Notes under the pieces: generated by a model
Seen by the model: only the letters and a program-made list of their open reading frames with translations
Told to the model about the DNA's origin: nothing
The model's database searches: none
In this document: positions 40,931-49,895 of the stretch, piece by piece
Layout: each line of letters begins with the position of its first letter
Numbering within the stretch: the first letter of the stretch is position 1
From: Leishmania donovani
Lineage: Eukaryota > Euglenozoa > Kinetoplastea > Trypanosomatida > Trypanosomatidae
DNA length: 64,000 bases
Direction of reading: 5' to 3'
Assembly (NCBI RefSeq): GCF_000227135.1
Contig: NC_018258.1
Coordinates: 378,986 to 442,985 of the forward strand
Translations under genes and position numbers: made by a program

Positions 40931-42043
40931 GGTCGCAGGTGGTGCCACTTGTATGTCTTTGTTCTCCTTGCTGCCGATAGGGTGCCGCTCTCGTGCGTTT
41001 TTGCTTTTGTTTTTTCGTCACTTTTCGTGCTAGCAAGCGCTCTCGACGTGCGATAATAGACTCGCGTGTGAATGGGACGGAGATACGAGACGATTGATGT
41101 GTACAAGCCTACCGTGCGAAGCGGTCAAGACAGGGCTGTGAGGAGACATAAATGCAACCATTCTCCAGAGTGGAGCGAGCGAGAGAGAGAGAAGGAAAAC
41201 AAGTGGTGAAGGCAGTTGCTCGCGTATTAAGAGAGGGCAACGTGTGTGTAGAAGAAGAGATGATGGAGCGTGTAGTCCAAGATGGTATCCATCTCGAGTG
41301 CATGTAGCGCCGTGTAAGGTTTGGTTGGCGATCAACTGTATAAGGGAGTACACAACAGCAAAGCAGCGTATGCTTCTTTTCCTGCTACGACTCCCCAATG
41401 GTGGTGGTAGTGGTGGTGGTGTGCTGCTGAGGCGGTGGCTGCTGCGGAGGGCGTGAGCCGATGAGTGAGGGAGCCCCGTCTCGAATACCGCGGCGGCTAA
41501 TCACGCTTCGCTGTTGCTGCTGCCGCTGCCCTTCTTCTTTCTATACACTTACTCTCATCACAGTCCCACACACATCCACAGCAGACCTACGCAGGAGACA
41601 TGCACTACGCATACGCAGAGGCTGTGCCGCGAGCAATTAGAACATAAGAGAAACCAGACGAAACCAAAGCACGTCATTAACGCTCTGAGTGCATTTCTAG
41701 AGGACATTCGGCGAGGTGATCACGTCGGAGAGGGGGGTGAGCAAGTAGACCAACGGCATCACCTCTTGCACTGAGCTTACCCTCGACCAAGCGCACGCAC
41801 TACCTCTGCGTTCACCACACACAGCACAGATCTGCTGCCGCCCTGGCACCTGCTTTAGAGCCGACGCTGCAGGCGAGCGGAAGAAAGAAAGACAGAAAGA
41901 GGCCCCTGATCAACATGACATGTAAAGCAGTGTGCGCACCCATGTCAGGCGAAAACGCGCCTCACGTCTTGCAGCACCGCCACCAACTCAAATGCCGGAA
42001 GACTCGACCCCCCGGACCCCTACCACGACGGCATGCATACAGG
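40931..42043. other. Intergenic stretch between nucleoporin and biotin ligase genes
   Basis: This holds the 3' flank of the nucleoporin gene and the 5' flank of the biotin ligase gene. A GGT/GGTGGT-rich patch lies at 41399-41425. No gene or repeat partner was recognised. Confidence 0.55.
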
Positions 42044-44980
42044 TCAATAGCGTCTGGGTGCCTTCTTGCGAGAGCTGCTCGAGCCTAGAATGCTTGTCCC
42101 CTGTGACGACCCACCCATCGCCCCCATCGTAGCAGCACCGCCACCACCACCGCCAAATGCCGGAGAGGTCCCGAGCGGTTGCGAGAAGGCTGGCGGAGCA
42201 GCTCCAAAGACGCTGCGAGAAGGTCCATTTCCACCTGCCGGGCTGCTGCCAAACACGGGTACCGGCCCTCCTGCAGGCACCGCTCCAAATGCCCCAGCAG
42301 CAACGGCAGCAGGGCCGCCGCCGCCGGAGCCAAAGAGGGAGTTGCCGGCGTTGTTGTTGCTCGCTTTCGACCCGAATGCCGCAGACGCAGCGCTGCCATT
42401 CACCGGATTGCTGCCCGCACCTCCGCCGCTGCCTCCGAGCATGGAGCTGGAGCCACCGGTGCCGGCGGTGTTGCTAGCCCCAGAAAACGCATTGGTAGGC
42501 ACGACGTTCGGACCTGCCGACGCGCCAAAGGCATTGGCGTTGGTGTGGGCAGTGAAACCGCCTCCGCCGAATGTGGTGCCGGCCGGCTTCGGTGGGTTCA
42601 TGTTCGCACCCTGCGCGCCAGTCGTGCCCTGTTCGGCAGTGAACGGTGCACCGCCGAAGTTGAAAACGCTCGATGGAGCGCCGTTCGAGCACCCTCCAAA
42701 GGTCGGGGGAGCAGAGGCAGAAGCAGCCGGCGCGCTGCCGCCACCGTTAAACGGGCCACTGAACGGGGTGGATGCCGAAGCGGCGGCCGAGGACGAGAAG
42801 GCGCCGGTGGAAGGAAAGGTACTGCTGCCAAATGCACCAGGGCCGCCACCAGCCGTGTTGCCGGTGTTGCTGCTGCCAAACGGCGTGCTACCGTTGCTGC
42901 CACCGCTGTTAGCAGTGCTGATTCCAAAGGCAGAAGCAGTTCCGCTGCCTGAAGAGCCGGATGCCGGTGCAGTTGATGACACTGAAGAGACACCAGCCGC
43001 GCTGGCGAATGCCGCAGGGGACACGTTCGGTCCTTGAGCGTGGGATGTGCCGAAGGAAAAGGCCCCTGCCGGTTCTGCTTGTGCGCCTGATGATGGTGTG
43101 GTGGATGCAGGAAAAGCAACACCACCGAAACCGCCACTGCGGCTGCCGCCACTGCTGTTACCACCGCTCCCCGGTGCACGCGCACTAGGGTTACTCATGT
43201 CCAAAGATGAGGAGGTGGTAGTCGCCGGTGCCGATGCTGCGGAGGTGCCTCCGTTCGCCGGCGGTGGCGCCTGCTGAGGCGTCACTGCACCGCCAAATGC
43301 TGAAGGCTTCGGGCTCGACGAATCGACCGTCGCAGGCATAAAAGGATTTCCGGCTGCTGCCGAAGAGGCCGGCGTTGCACCGCCACTTGTGAACGAGAAC
43401 GGCGATGCGCTCGCCGTGTCAGACGGTGCAGCAGCGACTTTGAAACCGTTTGTCACCGCGCTGCTGCCTTGCGCCGGTGGTGTCGACGGCTTTGCTAGGA
43501 ACGAGAAACTGGTGGAGGCTGCGCCAGACGACACCGGCGCAGCAGCAGCACCCTGCAACGCGTCTGTGACGCCACCGCCAAACACCGACGGCTTGGCCTC
43601 CGCGGTACGCGGCGCTGCACTCGCGACTGCAGGGAAACTGCTGCTCGCCCCACCAAATGTGCTCGTGCTTGCTGAGGTTGTCGGCTTGTCGGATGAGGTG
43701 TCCTGCGGCTTCGTGGCGGCGACTGCATTTGCGTTCGCTGAGCCGCCAAACGAAAACGGGTTGGCCGAGGTGCTCGCGTCAGCTGGAGGGGTGGGAAAGG
43801 GGTTTTCGAAAGTCGGTGCCTTCGGGGACGTCGACGCACTCGAAGCATTGACGGTTTCGGCCCTTGTGTGCCCCGCTCCGGTTGCGGCTGCGGCAGCGCC
43901 CGCCTTCTCCGCCGGCTTCTCGCCAAGCGAGCTGGTGCCAATTCCGCCCAGCGCCGCCGTCGAGGTACCCAAGCCGAATCCAGTGCCGGCGGTTGATGCC
44001 GAAGGAGATGGGTGAGACGAAGCGGGCGCGTTGGCAGAAAGCGCCGCTGCCGAGGGGAGGCTGGAGAGGAAGCCGCCGCAAGCGTTACCACCAGGCTTGA
44101 ACGCCGTTGACGATGAGCACGGCTGCGCTGGTGGCGCCGGCGAGACGGAGGTCGATGAAGGAGAGGGGGCGGCTGCTACGGACGACGGCGACGGACGGGA
44201 CAGTACACCTTCCAGTCGGCCCTCCAGCTTGGAAAAGTCTGCGCGGCACGCCACGATGCTATCGCGGCATGATTTGAACTCCTCTGCGTTTGAAATCTTC
44301 AACGCCCTCAGCTCCTGCTCCAGTCGTGACACCTCCTCCGCTCGTGCACTTATCGTGTCCGACATCTTGCTGTAGATAGAGTCGTATTTCTCGCCCACAC
44401 TGACGTTCATCTTCTCCAGCTTCGCCGACAGCTCCGTCACCTGCGCCTGAAAGCGGGCGTCCATGTCATCAAGACGACTTGTCAGCATGGCAATGAGCTG
44501 CTGCTGCCGCCGCTCCAGGTCCCGCGCCTCGCTAAACTCGCGGCTTAGCTGAGCTCGATTCGACTCCAGCCGACGGCGTGGTCCACCACGGCGCTGTTGC
44601 TCGGCCTCATCGTCATTGGTGCCCACGGTGGTCTCGGAATTCATAGCTTCCTCCTCTTCAATCACCGTGACGCGGCTTCTGGGCGAATTCGGGCGACGAG
44701 ATTGCCCGACCAAGGTGCGTCGCTGTGCTTCGAGGTTCTCATGTAGCTCATACGACATCTCTCGCGGTCTGCGCCGACTGCGCACATCGGTTGACGCAAC
44801 GACGGAGTTGGGCCACGACGACCGATCGGAAAGGTCGCTGCCATTGCCATCATATGCATGCGCAGATCGTCGCGAAAGCGGCGCGCGCGGGCGGATACCG
44901 ACAACAAAGGCATCCGTGGGGATCGGTGCCTCATACCCCAAAAAATCCTCCAAGTCGATGGAAAGCTGACTGCGCGACAT
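42044..44980 (-). CDS. FG-repeat nucleoporin with N-terminal coiled coil
   Basis: 978 residues from the ATG at 44980 (MSRSQLSIDLEDFLGYEAPI). The ~210 codons open upstream are low-complexity. Three parts are visible. First, an N-terminal region with Arg/Ser-rich patches. Second, a coiled coil at about 140-262 (for example RDLERRQQQLIAMLTSRLDD and EEVSRLEQELRALK). Third, a long Ser/Ala/Gly/Thr-rich stretch (about 265-965) with about 20 FG dipeptides, many as FGG, FGS, FGA or FSFG. The end is short and basic (SSSRKKAPRRY). FG regions line the nuclear pore channel and bind transport receptors, and the coiled coil would anchor the protein in a pore subcomplex. Which trypanosomatid nucleoporin it corresponds to I cannot say. 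The overlapping plus-strand frames here are shadows of the biased repeat. Confidence 0.85.
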   Translation of the reverse strand: MSRSQLSIDLEDFLGYEAPIPTDAFVVGIRPRAPLSRRSAHAYDGNGSDLSDRSSWPNSVVASTDVRSRRRPREMSYELHENLEAQRRTLVGQSRRPNSPRSRVTVIEEEEAMNSETTVGTNDDEAEQQRRGGPRRRLESNRAQLSREFSEARDLERRQQQLIAMLTSRLDDMDARFQAQVTELSAKLEKMNVSVGEKYDSIYSKMSDTISARAEEVSRLEQELRALKISNAEEFKSCRDSIVACRADFSKLEGRLEGVLSRPSPSSVAAAPSPSSTSVSPAPPAQPCSSSTAFKPGGNACGGFLSSLPSAAALSANAPASSHPSPSASTAGTGFGLGTSTAALGGIGTSSLGEKPAEKAGAAAAATGAGHTRAETVNASSASTSPKAPTFENPFPTPPADASTSANPFSFGGSANANAVAATKPQDTSSDKPTTSASTSTFGGASSSFPAVASAAPRTAEAKPSVFGGGVTDALQGAAAAPVSSGAASTSFSFLAKPSTPPAQGSSAVTNGFKVAAAPSDTASASPFSFTSGGATPASSAAAGNPFMPATVDSSSPKPSAFGGAVTPQQAPPPANGGTSAASAPATTTSSSLDMSNPSARAPGSGGNSSGGSRSGGFGGVAFPASTTPSSGAQAEPAGAFSFGTSHAQGPNVSPAAFASAAGVSSVSSTAPASGSSGSGTASAFGISTANSGGSNGSTPFGSSNTGNTAGGGPGAFGSSTFPSTGAFSSSAAASASTPFSGPFNGGGSAPAASASAPPTFGGCSNGAPSSVFNFGGAPFTAEQGTTGAQGANMNPPKPAGTTFGGGGFTAHTNANAFGASAGPNVVPTNAFSGASNTAGTGGSSSMLGGSGGGAGSNPVNGSAASAAFGSKASNNNAGNSLFGSGGGGPAAVAAGAFGAVPAGGPVPVFGSSPAGGNGPSRSVFGAAPPAFSQPLGTSPAFGGGGGGAATMGAMGGSSQGTSILGSSSSRKKAPRRY

Positions 44981-47097
44981 GGCGCCTCTGCTCTTTGCCT
45001 CTCTCCCTCGTCTGCTAGGGCGTCTGCGAAGGGTGGGTGGATGTATGCCACTGGCCGATCCGCGTTGGTGAGTGGGCCGGTGCGGCGAGAGAAAGAGAGC
45101 GAGAGAGAAGCGTATGCGTGCCAAGTGAAATCGATCGTTCCCTCGAGGAATAATACACGGCAAAGTCGGTCCAGTGGCCCGGCAGCACACGAAGTAAACA
45201 CAGCGAAAGGAAAAGGATAGCGCAGTGTCCGACACGCTGTATCCGTGAAAGCAACCCGAGCTACTTGCGGAAGAGAAACGCACAAAGAGAGGTACAGAGG
45301 GAGCGAAGAAACGATATGCGTCGTAGTGTGCGCGAGTGGCGTGTGAGGAGGGCGAGGCGCGATGCATTCCGATAAGAAGTGAGGTGGAGAGTGAGTCCAT
45401 TGGGCAAGTTTGCTCCTGCTGCTGCTGCGTGGGTGAACGAGTGCGTGCAACGCACTTGCACGTAACGCATGGATTTTGTGCCCCTGCTTCCGCAGGAGGT
45501 AGTGTCTCTGGAAACCATGTATCAGAGGCATCTCTCGATGTACGCGACGCTGACTGCCCCGTCAGCACATGGGCAGTTAACGTCGCACGCAAGGCCGCGG
45601 TGGTGAGAAGCGACACCGCTCATCTTCTGCGCGGGCGCGCAACAGCGTGCTGTGCTAGCGGATGATGCGCCTGGCTACGATAAAAAAAAAACGCCACCGG
45701 CGCGTTTTGGCACCTCTTGTGCTTTCGCTTTTTGTTTTCTGTCATTGATCCTCGATCAAGCTAAGCATGTTTTAACGTTACCGCCGCACACCTAGACATC
45801 ATCGCATTAAGAAAGCGAGAGGGGACAACACCGGCAAGCACAAGCACAACATACTCTTCCTCTTCCCCGCCGGTGTTCAGAGCAGATACAAAAAAAATGC
45901 GGCCTCGAAGCACAGCAATGAGAAGGGGCGAGCGACTGCGGCGGGGGCGGGGTCGATGAGTCCGGTGGTGCTTAAGGCGTTCCTCGTTCTTTTCGCGCGT
46001 GTGGTAGACTTCCACTACAACGAGACCGGCAACAGGCTGGAGGCGGCAGACATCACAAGAATGAGAAGAACACAGTTTCCCTACATCAACCTCTGACAGG
46101 GCTCTGCCCTCCATTTTGTTGTCCTGTGCGCGGCCGCAGGTGGAGGACTCAAGAGAGGCGCTTGTGGTTGGAGGAGAGCACAACACAAGCGACGCCGAAC
46201 AGCCGAGCTCACGGAAGAGAGTGTGTGCGTAAGAGAGTGATGGTCACTTATAGAATCAAGCAAAAACACCAAAATGACAAAAAAAACTCACATCACCTGC
46301 TTTCACGCACAAGAGTTTGACGTGTGCTGCCGGGCAGCTAATAGACAACCTGAGTTTCTCAAGGCCCGGTACTGCAAGAGGCCATTTTCAAGGGTGGGAA
46401 GAAGACAAGCTCTCAGGCGCCGCCACAGCTGATCGGAGACGATATGGCCCATTAGGCCAGCACGCCAGCAATGACTTTTCAAAATCACGTAGAGGCACAG
46501 CGCGAAAGAGAATGGGCTGCACAGGTCGGAAAAGAAGCAAGGTAACAAAATCAAAAAAAAAAACAGAGGAGGAGAGGCAAAGGAGCCGCACACCCAGTAG
46601 GGAATGCGTGAGGCTACAGCATCCGTGCACGCTCACAGTCTGCCCCCATCCCATTTCATGCGCCCTCTTTTGAGACGGGAACGAGAGCTCCGGCGGCGCG
46701 GCCCTCAATGGCTGAGGCCGTGGAGGATCGACACGGTACCTGAGACAGAGTAAGCCGCCGTACTGAGAGACGTGGAAGGGGGCGTCACAACTGGTGTAGC
46801 GCAACAGGCACGAGGACGGCCTACACCTCCACCTCCATCGGACGTATTCTCACACAGGCAAAAAAAAAAAAGAAACCTTCGCTTGCTGCCCTACAGAGGC
46901 ACGCGCATGCGCACAATCTCATGAAGCTGAACGTCCAAGACAGAAAAAAAAACGCATAGCAGCCGGCGAGTCCGAAGAGTCTGCTAGGAGAGAGTGCCGG
47001 CTAGGGCAGTGTAAACGCTGTGCAGGTCATTTCTCTTGCTATCGATATTTCGACACCGTCTGGTCGACTGCCCTGCACACGGTCACGGCGCCACAGC
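44981..47097. other. Gene-poor stretch upstream of the nucleoporin gene
   Basis: This includes the 5' flank of the nucleoporin gene and the 3' flank of the gene at 47979. A candidate short frame lies at 45761-46114. The minus-frame extension of the nucleoporin (44981-45616) is Ser/Arg/Leu-rich and not convincing as protein. There are short A-runs near 46550-46565 and 46860-46871. Confidence 0.5.
45761..46114 (-). CDS. Possible small protein (117 residues), doubtful
   Basis: An ATG at 46114 (MEGRALSEVDVGKLC) in a favourable context (ACAAAATG) opens 117 codons. Upstream on the minus strand lie T- and pyrimidine-rich tracts (about 46210-46295) followed by AGs, as expected for a splice acceptor. 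The product has a His/Arg-rich centre (RLKHHRTHRPRPRRSRS) and a hydrophobic second half (LLIAVLRGRIFFVSAL). Against it, G/C at the third codon position is only about half, well below the neighbouring genes, and there is no recognised family. It may be an accidental frame in the 3' flank of the gene at 47979. Confidence 0.27.
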   Translation of the reverse strand: MEGRALSEVDVGKLCSSHSCDVCRLQPVAGLVVVEVYHTREKNEERLKHHRTHRPRPRRSRSPLLIAVLRGRIFFVSALNTGGEEEEYVVLVLAGVVPSRFLNAMMSRCAAVTLKHA

Positions 47098-47570
47098 AGA
47101 GTTCTCGTTTGCTTTTCTTCGGCGTGTCGACTATAGCATGAGCAAGTCAGCAGATATATGCGCATGCGGCCGAAGCTCACCTGCCTCTGCGGCACTGCAG
47201 CTGTGCCCAGCAGCCACGGCAACCAGCTCCGCTCGGCGTCGCTCAATCAGGTGCAACCCCACTGCGGACAGCGCAGGCCAGGTCCGGGACTGCGCTCGGC
47301 AGCACCGCAACGCCGCAGAGGCAGAAGAGACCACCGTGCACGCACATATTTGTTGGACCGTCGACACAATGCTCAGTGAGCTGTCACACACCTGATCACC
47401 ATCACCACGCGTCGGTCCAGCACAGCCCTGTCCGCCCACACCGGCAGTCCGCAGCCAGCACCCAAGCGCAGGCTGCAGGCTGCTTGGCGTCCCCCACAGA
47501 GTTGGTGTAGTGGACCCTTAATGCCACGCGCTGTGCTGGCCGGCATCCTCGGGGGCTGTAAATAAATCAA
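47098..47570 (-). mobile_element. SIDER-like retroposon (copy B3)
   Basis: About 470 bp. Its high-coordinate end (47420-47565) carries CAGTCCGCAGCCAGCACCCA, GGCTGCTTGGCGTCCCCCAC and TGGCCGGCATCCTC, shared with copies B1 and B2. Its low-coordinate end (47098-47206) reads identical to the last 109 bp of the window (63892-64000), and both copies start matching at exactly the same base. It lies in the 3' flank of the gene at 47979-49895, in the gene's orientation. Confidence 0.65.
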
Positions 47571-47978
47571 AACGAAAGCAGCGCCACCGAAAGGAGAGCC
47601 ATGAAAGGAGGGACGACGACAACATGGGCGTACGCGAGCGCACAGAAGAGAGGGCAGCAGAAGACACGGCGGTTAAATAGGAGAAGGAGGAAAATTAAAG
47701 ACGAAAACACAGCCGTGCAGAAATGAGAAAGAAAACAGAAGTATAGTCGATCGAGTGTGATCGGCGTGGAATCCAACCCGTGCACAGGCATGCATACGCA
47801 AGTAAGCTGGCAAAGGTGTAGAGGATGGAGAGCTGACCCGGTGTCAATCAGCGACTGCAGCACTGCTCATCACGCAGCAGCATAGAGTGCGCATGAGCCA
47901 ATCAAGCGCCCCCTCAGGTCGCGCAAGAGCGAACGTTCGCCTCCTTTGCACAGTGTGCCCGATCATTGATCGGCCTGG
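47571..47978 (-). other. 3'UTR region of the gene at 47979
   Basis: About 400 bp between the stop codon at 47979 and the SIDER-like element. There is no coding signal; the short minus frame at 47567-47863 is Phe/Leu/Val/Ser-rich. Confidence 0.55.
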
Positions 47979-49895
47979 CTACTCCAGAGGCTTCATGCGA
48001 AACATCTGCTTCAACGCGGAGAAGCGCTCGCAGAAGCGCTGCATGACGGCCTTGCGCGGCAGCATTGCTGCAGGGGCCGTGGAAAACGCGTTTGCGTGCC
48101 CCTGAGTGCCGCCAGTAAGCGTGCCGTGGGTGCTTACATCGTCCCGCACAGCCTCATCGCCGCGAGGCACTCGTGAAGATCCGTTTTTTCGCTGGCGCTG
48201 GAGAGGGCTCACGGTGGAGTTATCGCGGCGACTCTTCGAAGTCGATAGGGAGCGGTCGGGAGGCGTCGGCGAGCCTGAGGACAGCGCTGAAGACGAGTAG
48301 GCCGAGAAGGTGAAGCGGGAGCCCTTGGTGAGGCACATGGTGGAGGGGAGGAGCCCTTTGCGGGCTCTCGGGCTTGGAGTCGCCGCTGCCACAGGTGGAG
48401 GGGCGCCCCACAGTGGGACTCGTGTGGCCCGGGTAGTCGGCGCGCTCACCGAAACAGGAGGTCGATTGGGCGAAAGCGCAGGAGCAGCAGCCCGCATTAC
48501 GTGGTAGTCGGAGTCGCGGGCATCACTCCTGATGGGCGGCATCGTTGTATCCGGAAAAGATGGCACCACCTCCAACGGTACAACGTTGCGAGCAACATCA
48601 GTCAAGACGAAGGTTGGATCGCTCCCGGTGGCCTCTTCTGGCGCGGATGGCACCGACAACCGCGACTCCAAGGCATCGCGCTCCATCGAGCTCAAAGTAG
48701 TCCAATCTGGAGAGCGTACGTGTGGGAAGTCCAGCGCAGAGAAGACACCCATCCTTTCGCTCTGCCTACTCAGTAGCGATTCGAAGCCACTGGCGCTGCT
48801 GCTGTCACAGTCATCACTGTCACCGCTGTACGCATCCCTGCACAGCTGGGTCGTCGGGGGGGAGTAGTCGAATCCCTCGGCCTCCCACCCGTGCCGCATC
48901 GGGGCCGCCGGCAGCAGCGCCCGCAGCTTCTGCTGGCTGCGACCACGGCTATCGACCTTCTGCGGTGGCGTTTGAGGCAGCGGCTGCGTCTGGCGGAGAA
49001 AAAGCGGCACCCCATTTTTTTGAAGCGGCGTCTCGTGATGCAGCGCTGATATCGAGGACAATATGCCAGAGCCTCGTGAAGCGTTCCCTGGCAGCTGCGT
49101 TGGTGGGTTGTGAAACGTTTTCACAGCGTCCTCATCGCCATCATTGTCTGTCCGCGCAGAGCCCGTCGCAGACGCAGGCGCGACAAGCTCGACAGACGCA
49201 TGGGGCGCGGTTCTGAAGCTGTCCCCGCGCAGACACGTGTGTGGCTTCGCAACACCGCGGTACGATTTCTCCTGCTGTTGCCGTCGTTGTTGCTGCTGCT
49301 GTTCGCGCAATCGAAGGCGTTGCTTTTTGAGCTCGTGAGCGAGTCGAAAGAACTCCTCGGTTTTGTTCTCGCGTCGCCGCCCCTCGGGTGGCGAAGGAGG
49401 AGCGGGTGAAAGGATTTGAGGCCGCGATGGGAGGAGCGAGCGAGGTGGGCAAGATGGAATTCGAGCAGCGTTGGCAACAGCTTGTCGTGCTCCCCCATTC
49501 CGCGCCGCAACATTGTTTTCAGCAATGAGCACGCTTGCGCACCAGTTCTCCGCTGTCAATGAGATGCCTGCAAACTGCGATGTCAACTGCCGCTGACTCA
49601 CCTCCGTGTACATCGGCTCGGCTGCTGCGAGAGAGGCACCGTAAGCAGTGCTCTGCTGTTTCTTTGGGTTGTCGAGCCTTCCCAGACCCGCCGATTTCCC
49701 CCAGTAGCTCCTTTGCTTGTCCGTGAAGGCCGCAGTGCACGCGAAAGGGTTGAGGGAGGTGCTGGACTGGTGATTGCTGAGAAGGCCACTGTCCTCCTCT
49801 GTTTTGTCCTCGGCCGGCCGGCCACGCGCTGGCGAGAGGGGGTTAGCGGGTCGGGGGGTCGCCGCCGACGCATCCAGAAAGGAGACGTACTCCAT
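47979..49895 (-). CDS. Hypothetical, mostly disordered protein
   Basis: 638 residues from the ATG at 49895 (MEYVSFLDASAATPRPANPL). The 41 upstream codons are Phe/Leu/Cys-rich and read as UTR. The family is not recognised. The sequence is rich in Ser, Pro, Arg and Thr, with one likely helix at about residues 185-225 (EEFFRLAHELKKQRLRLREQ then Gln/Arg-rich). The C-terminus ends in a basic amphipathic segment (KAVMQRFCERFSALKQMFRM). SP and TP pairs are frequent, as in phosphorylated scaffold or cytoskeletal proteins, but that is only suggestive. No signal peptide, membrane span or enzyme motif is seen. Length and uninterrupted frame support a real gene. Confidence 0.75.
   Translation of the reverse strand: MEYVSFLDASAATPRPANPLSPARGRPAEDKTEEDSGLLSNHQSSTSLNPFACTAAFTDKQRSYWGKSAGLGRLDNPKKQQSTAYGASLAAAEPMYTEVSQRQLTSQFAGISLTAENWCASVLIAENNVAARNGGARQAVANAARIPSCPPRSLLPSRPQILSPAPPSPPEGRRRENKTEEFFRLAHELKKQRLRLREQQQQQRRQQQEKSYRGVAKPHTCLRGDSFRTAPHASVELVAPASATGSARTDNDGDEDAVKTFHNPPTQLPGNASRGSGILSSISALHHETPLQKNGVPLFLRQTQPLPQTPPQKVDSRGRSQQKLRALLPAAPMRHGWEAEGFDYSPPTTQLCRDAYSGDSDDCDSSSASGFESLLSRQSERMGVFSALDFPHVRSPDWTTLSSMERDALESRLSVPSAPEEATGSDPTFVLTDVARNVVPLEVVPSFPDTTMPPIRSDARDSDYHVMRAAAPALSPNRPPVSVSAPTTRATRVPLWGAPPPVAAATPSPRARKGLLPSTMCLTKGSRFTFSAYSSSALSSGSPTPPDRSLSTSKSRRDNSTVSPLQRQRKNGSSRVPRGDEAVRDDVSTHGTLTGGTQGHANAFSTAPAAMLPRKAVMQRFCERFSALKQMFRMKPLE

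Noticed and set aside
42066..43037. 323-codon plus-strand frame opposite the nucleoporin
   Set aside because: It is a Pro/Ala/Leu shadow of the FG-repeat coding sequence.
44981..45616. N-terminal extension of the nucleoporin frame by about 210 codons
   Set aside because: The extension is Ser/Arg/Leu-rich and the ATG at 44980 starts a sensible N-terminus; upstream sequence is read as 5' flank.
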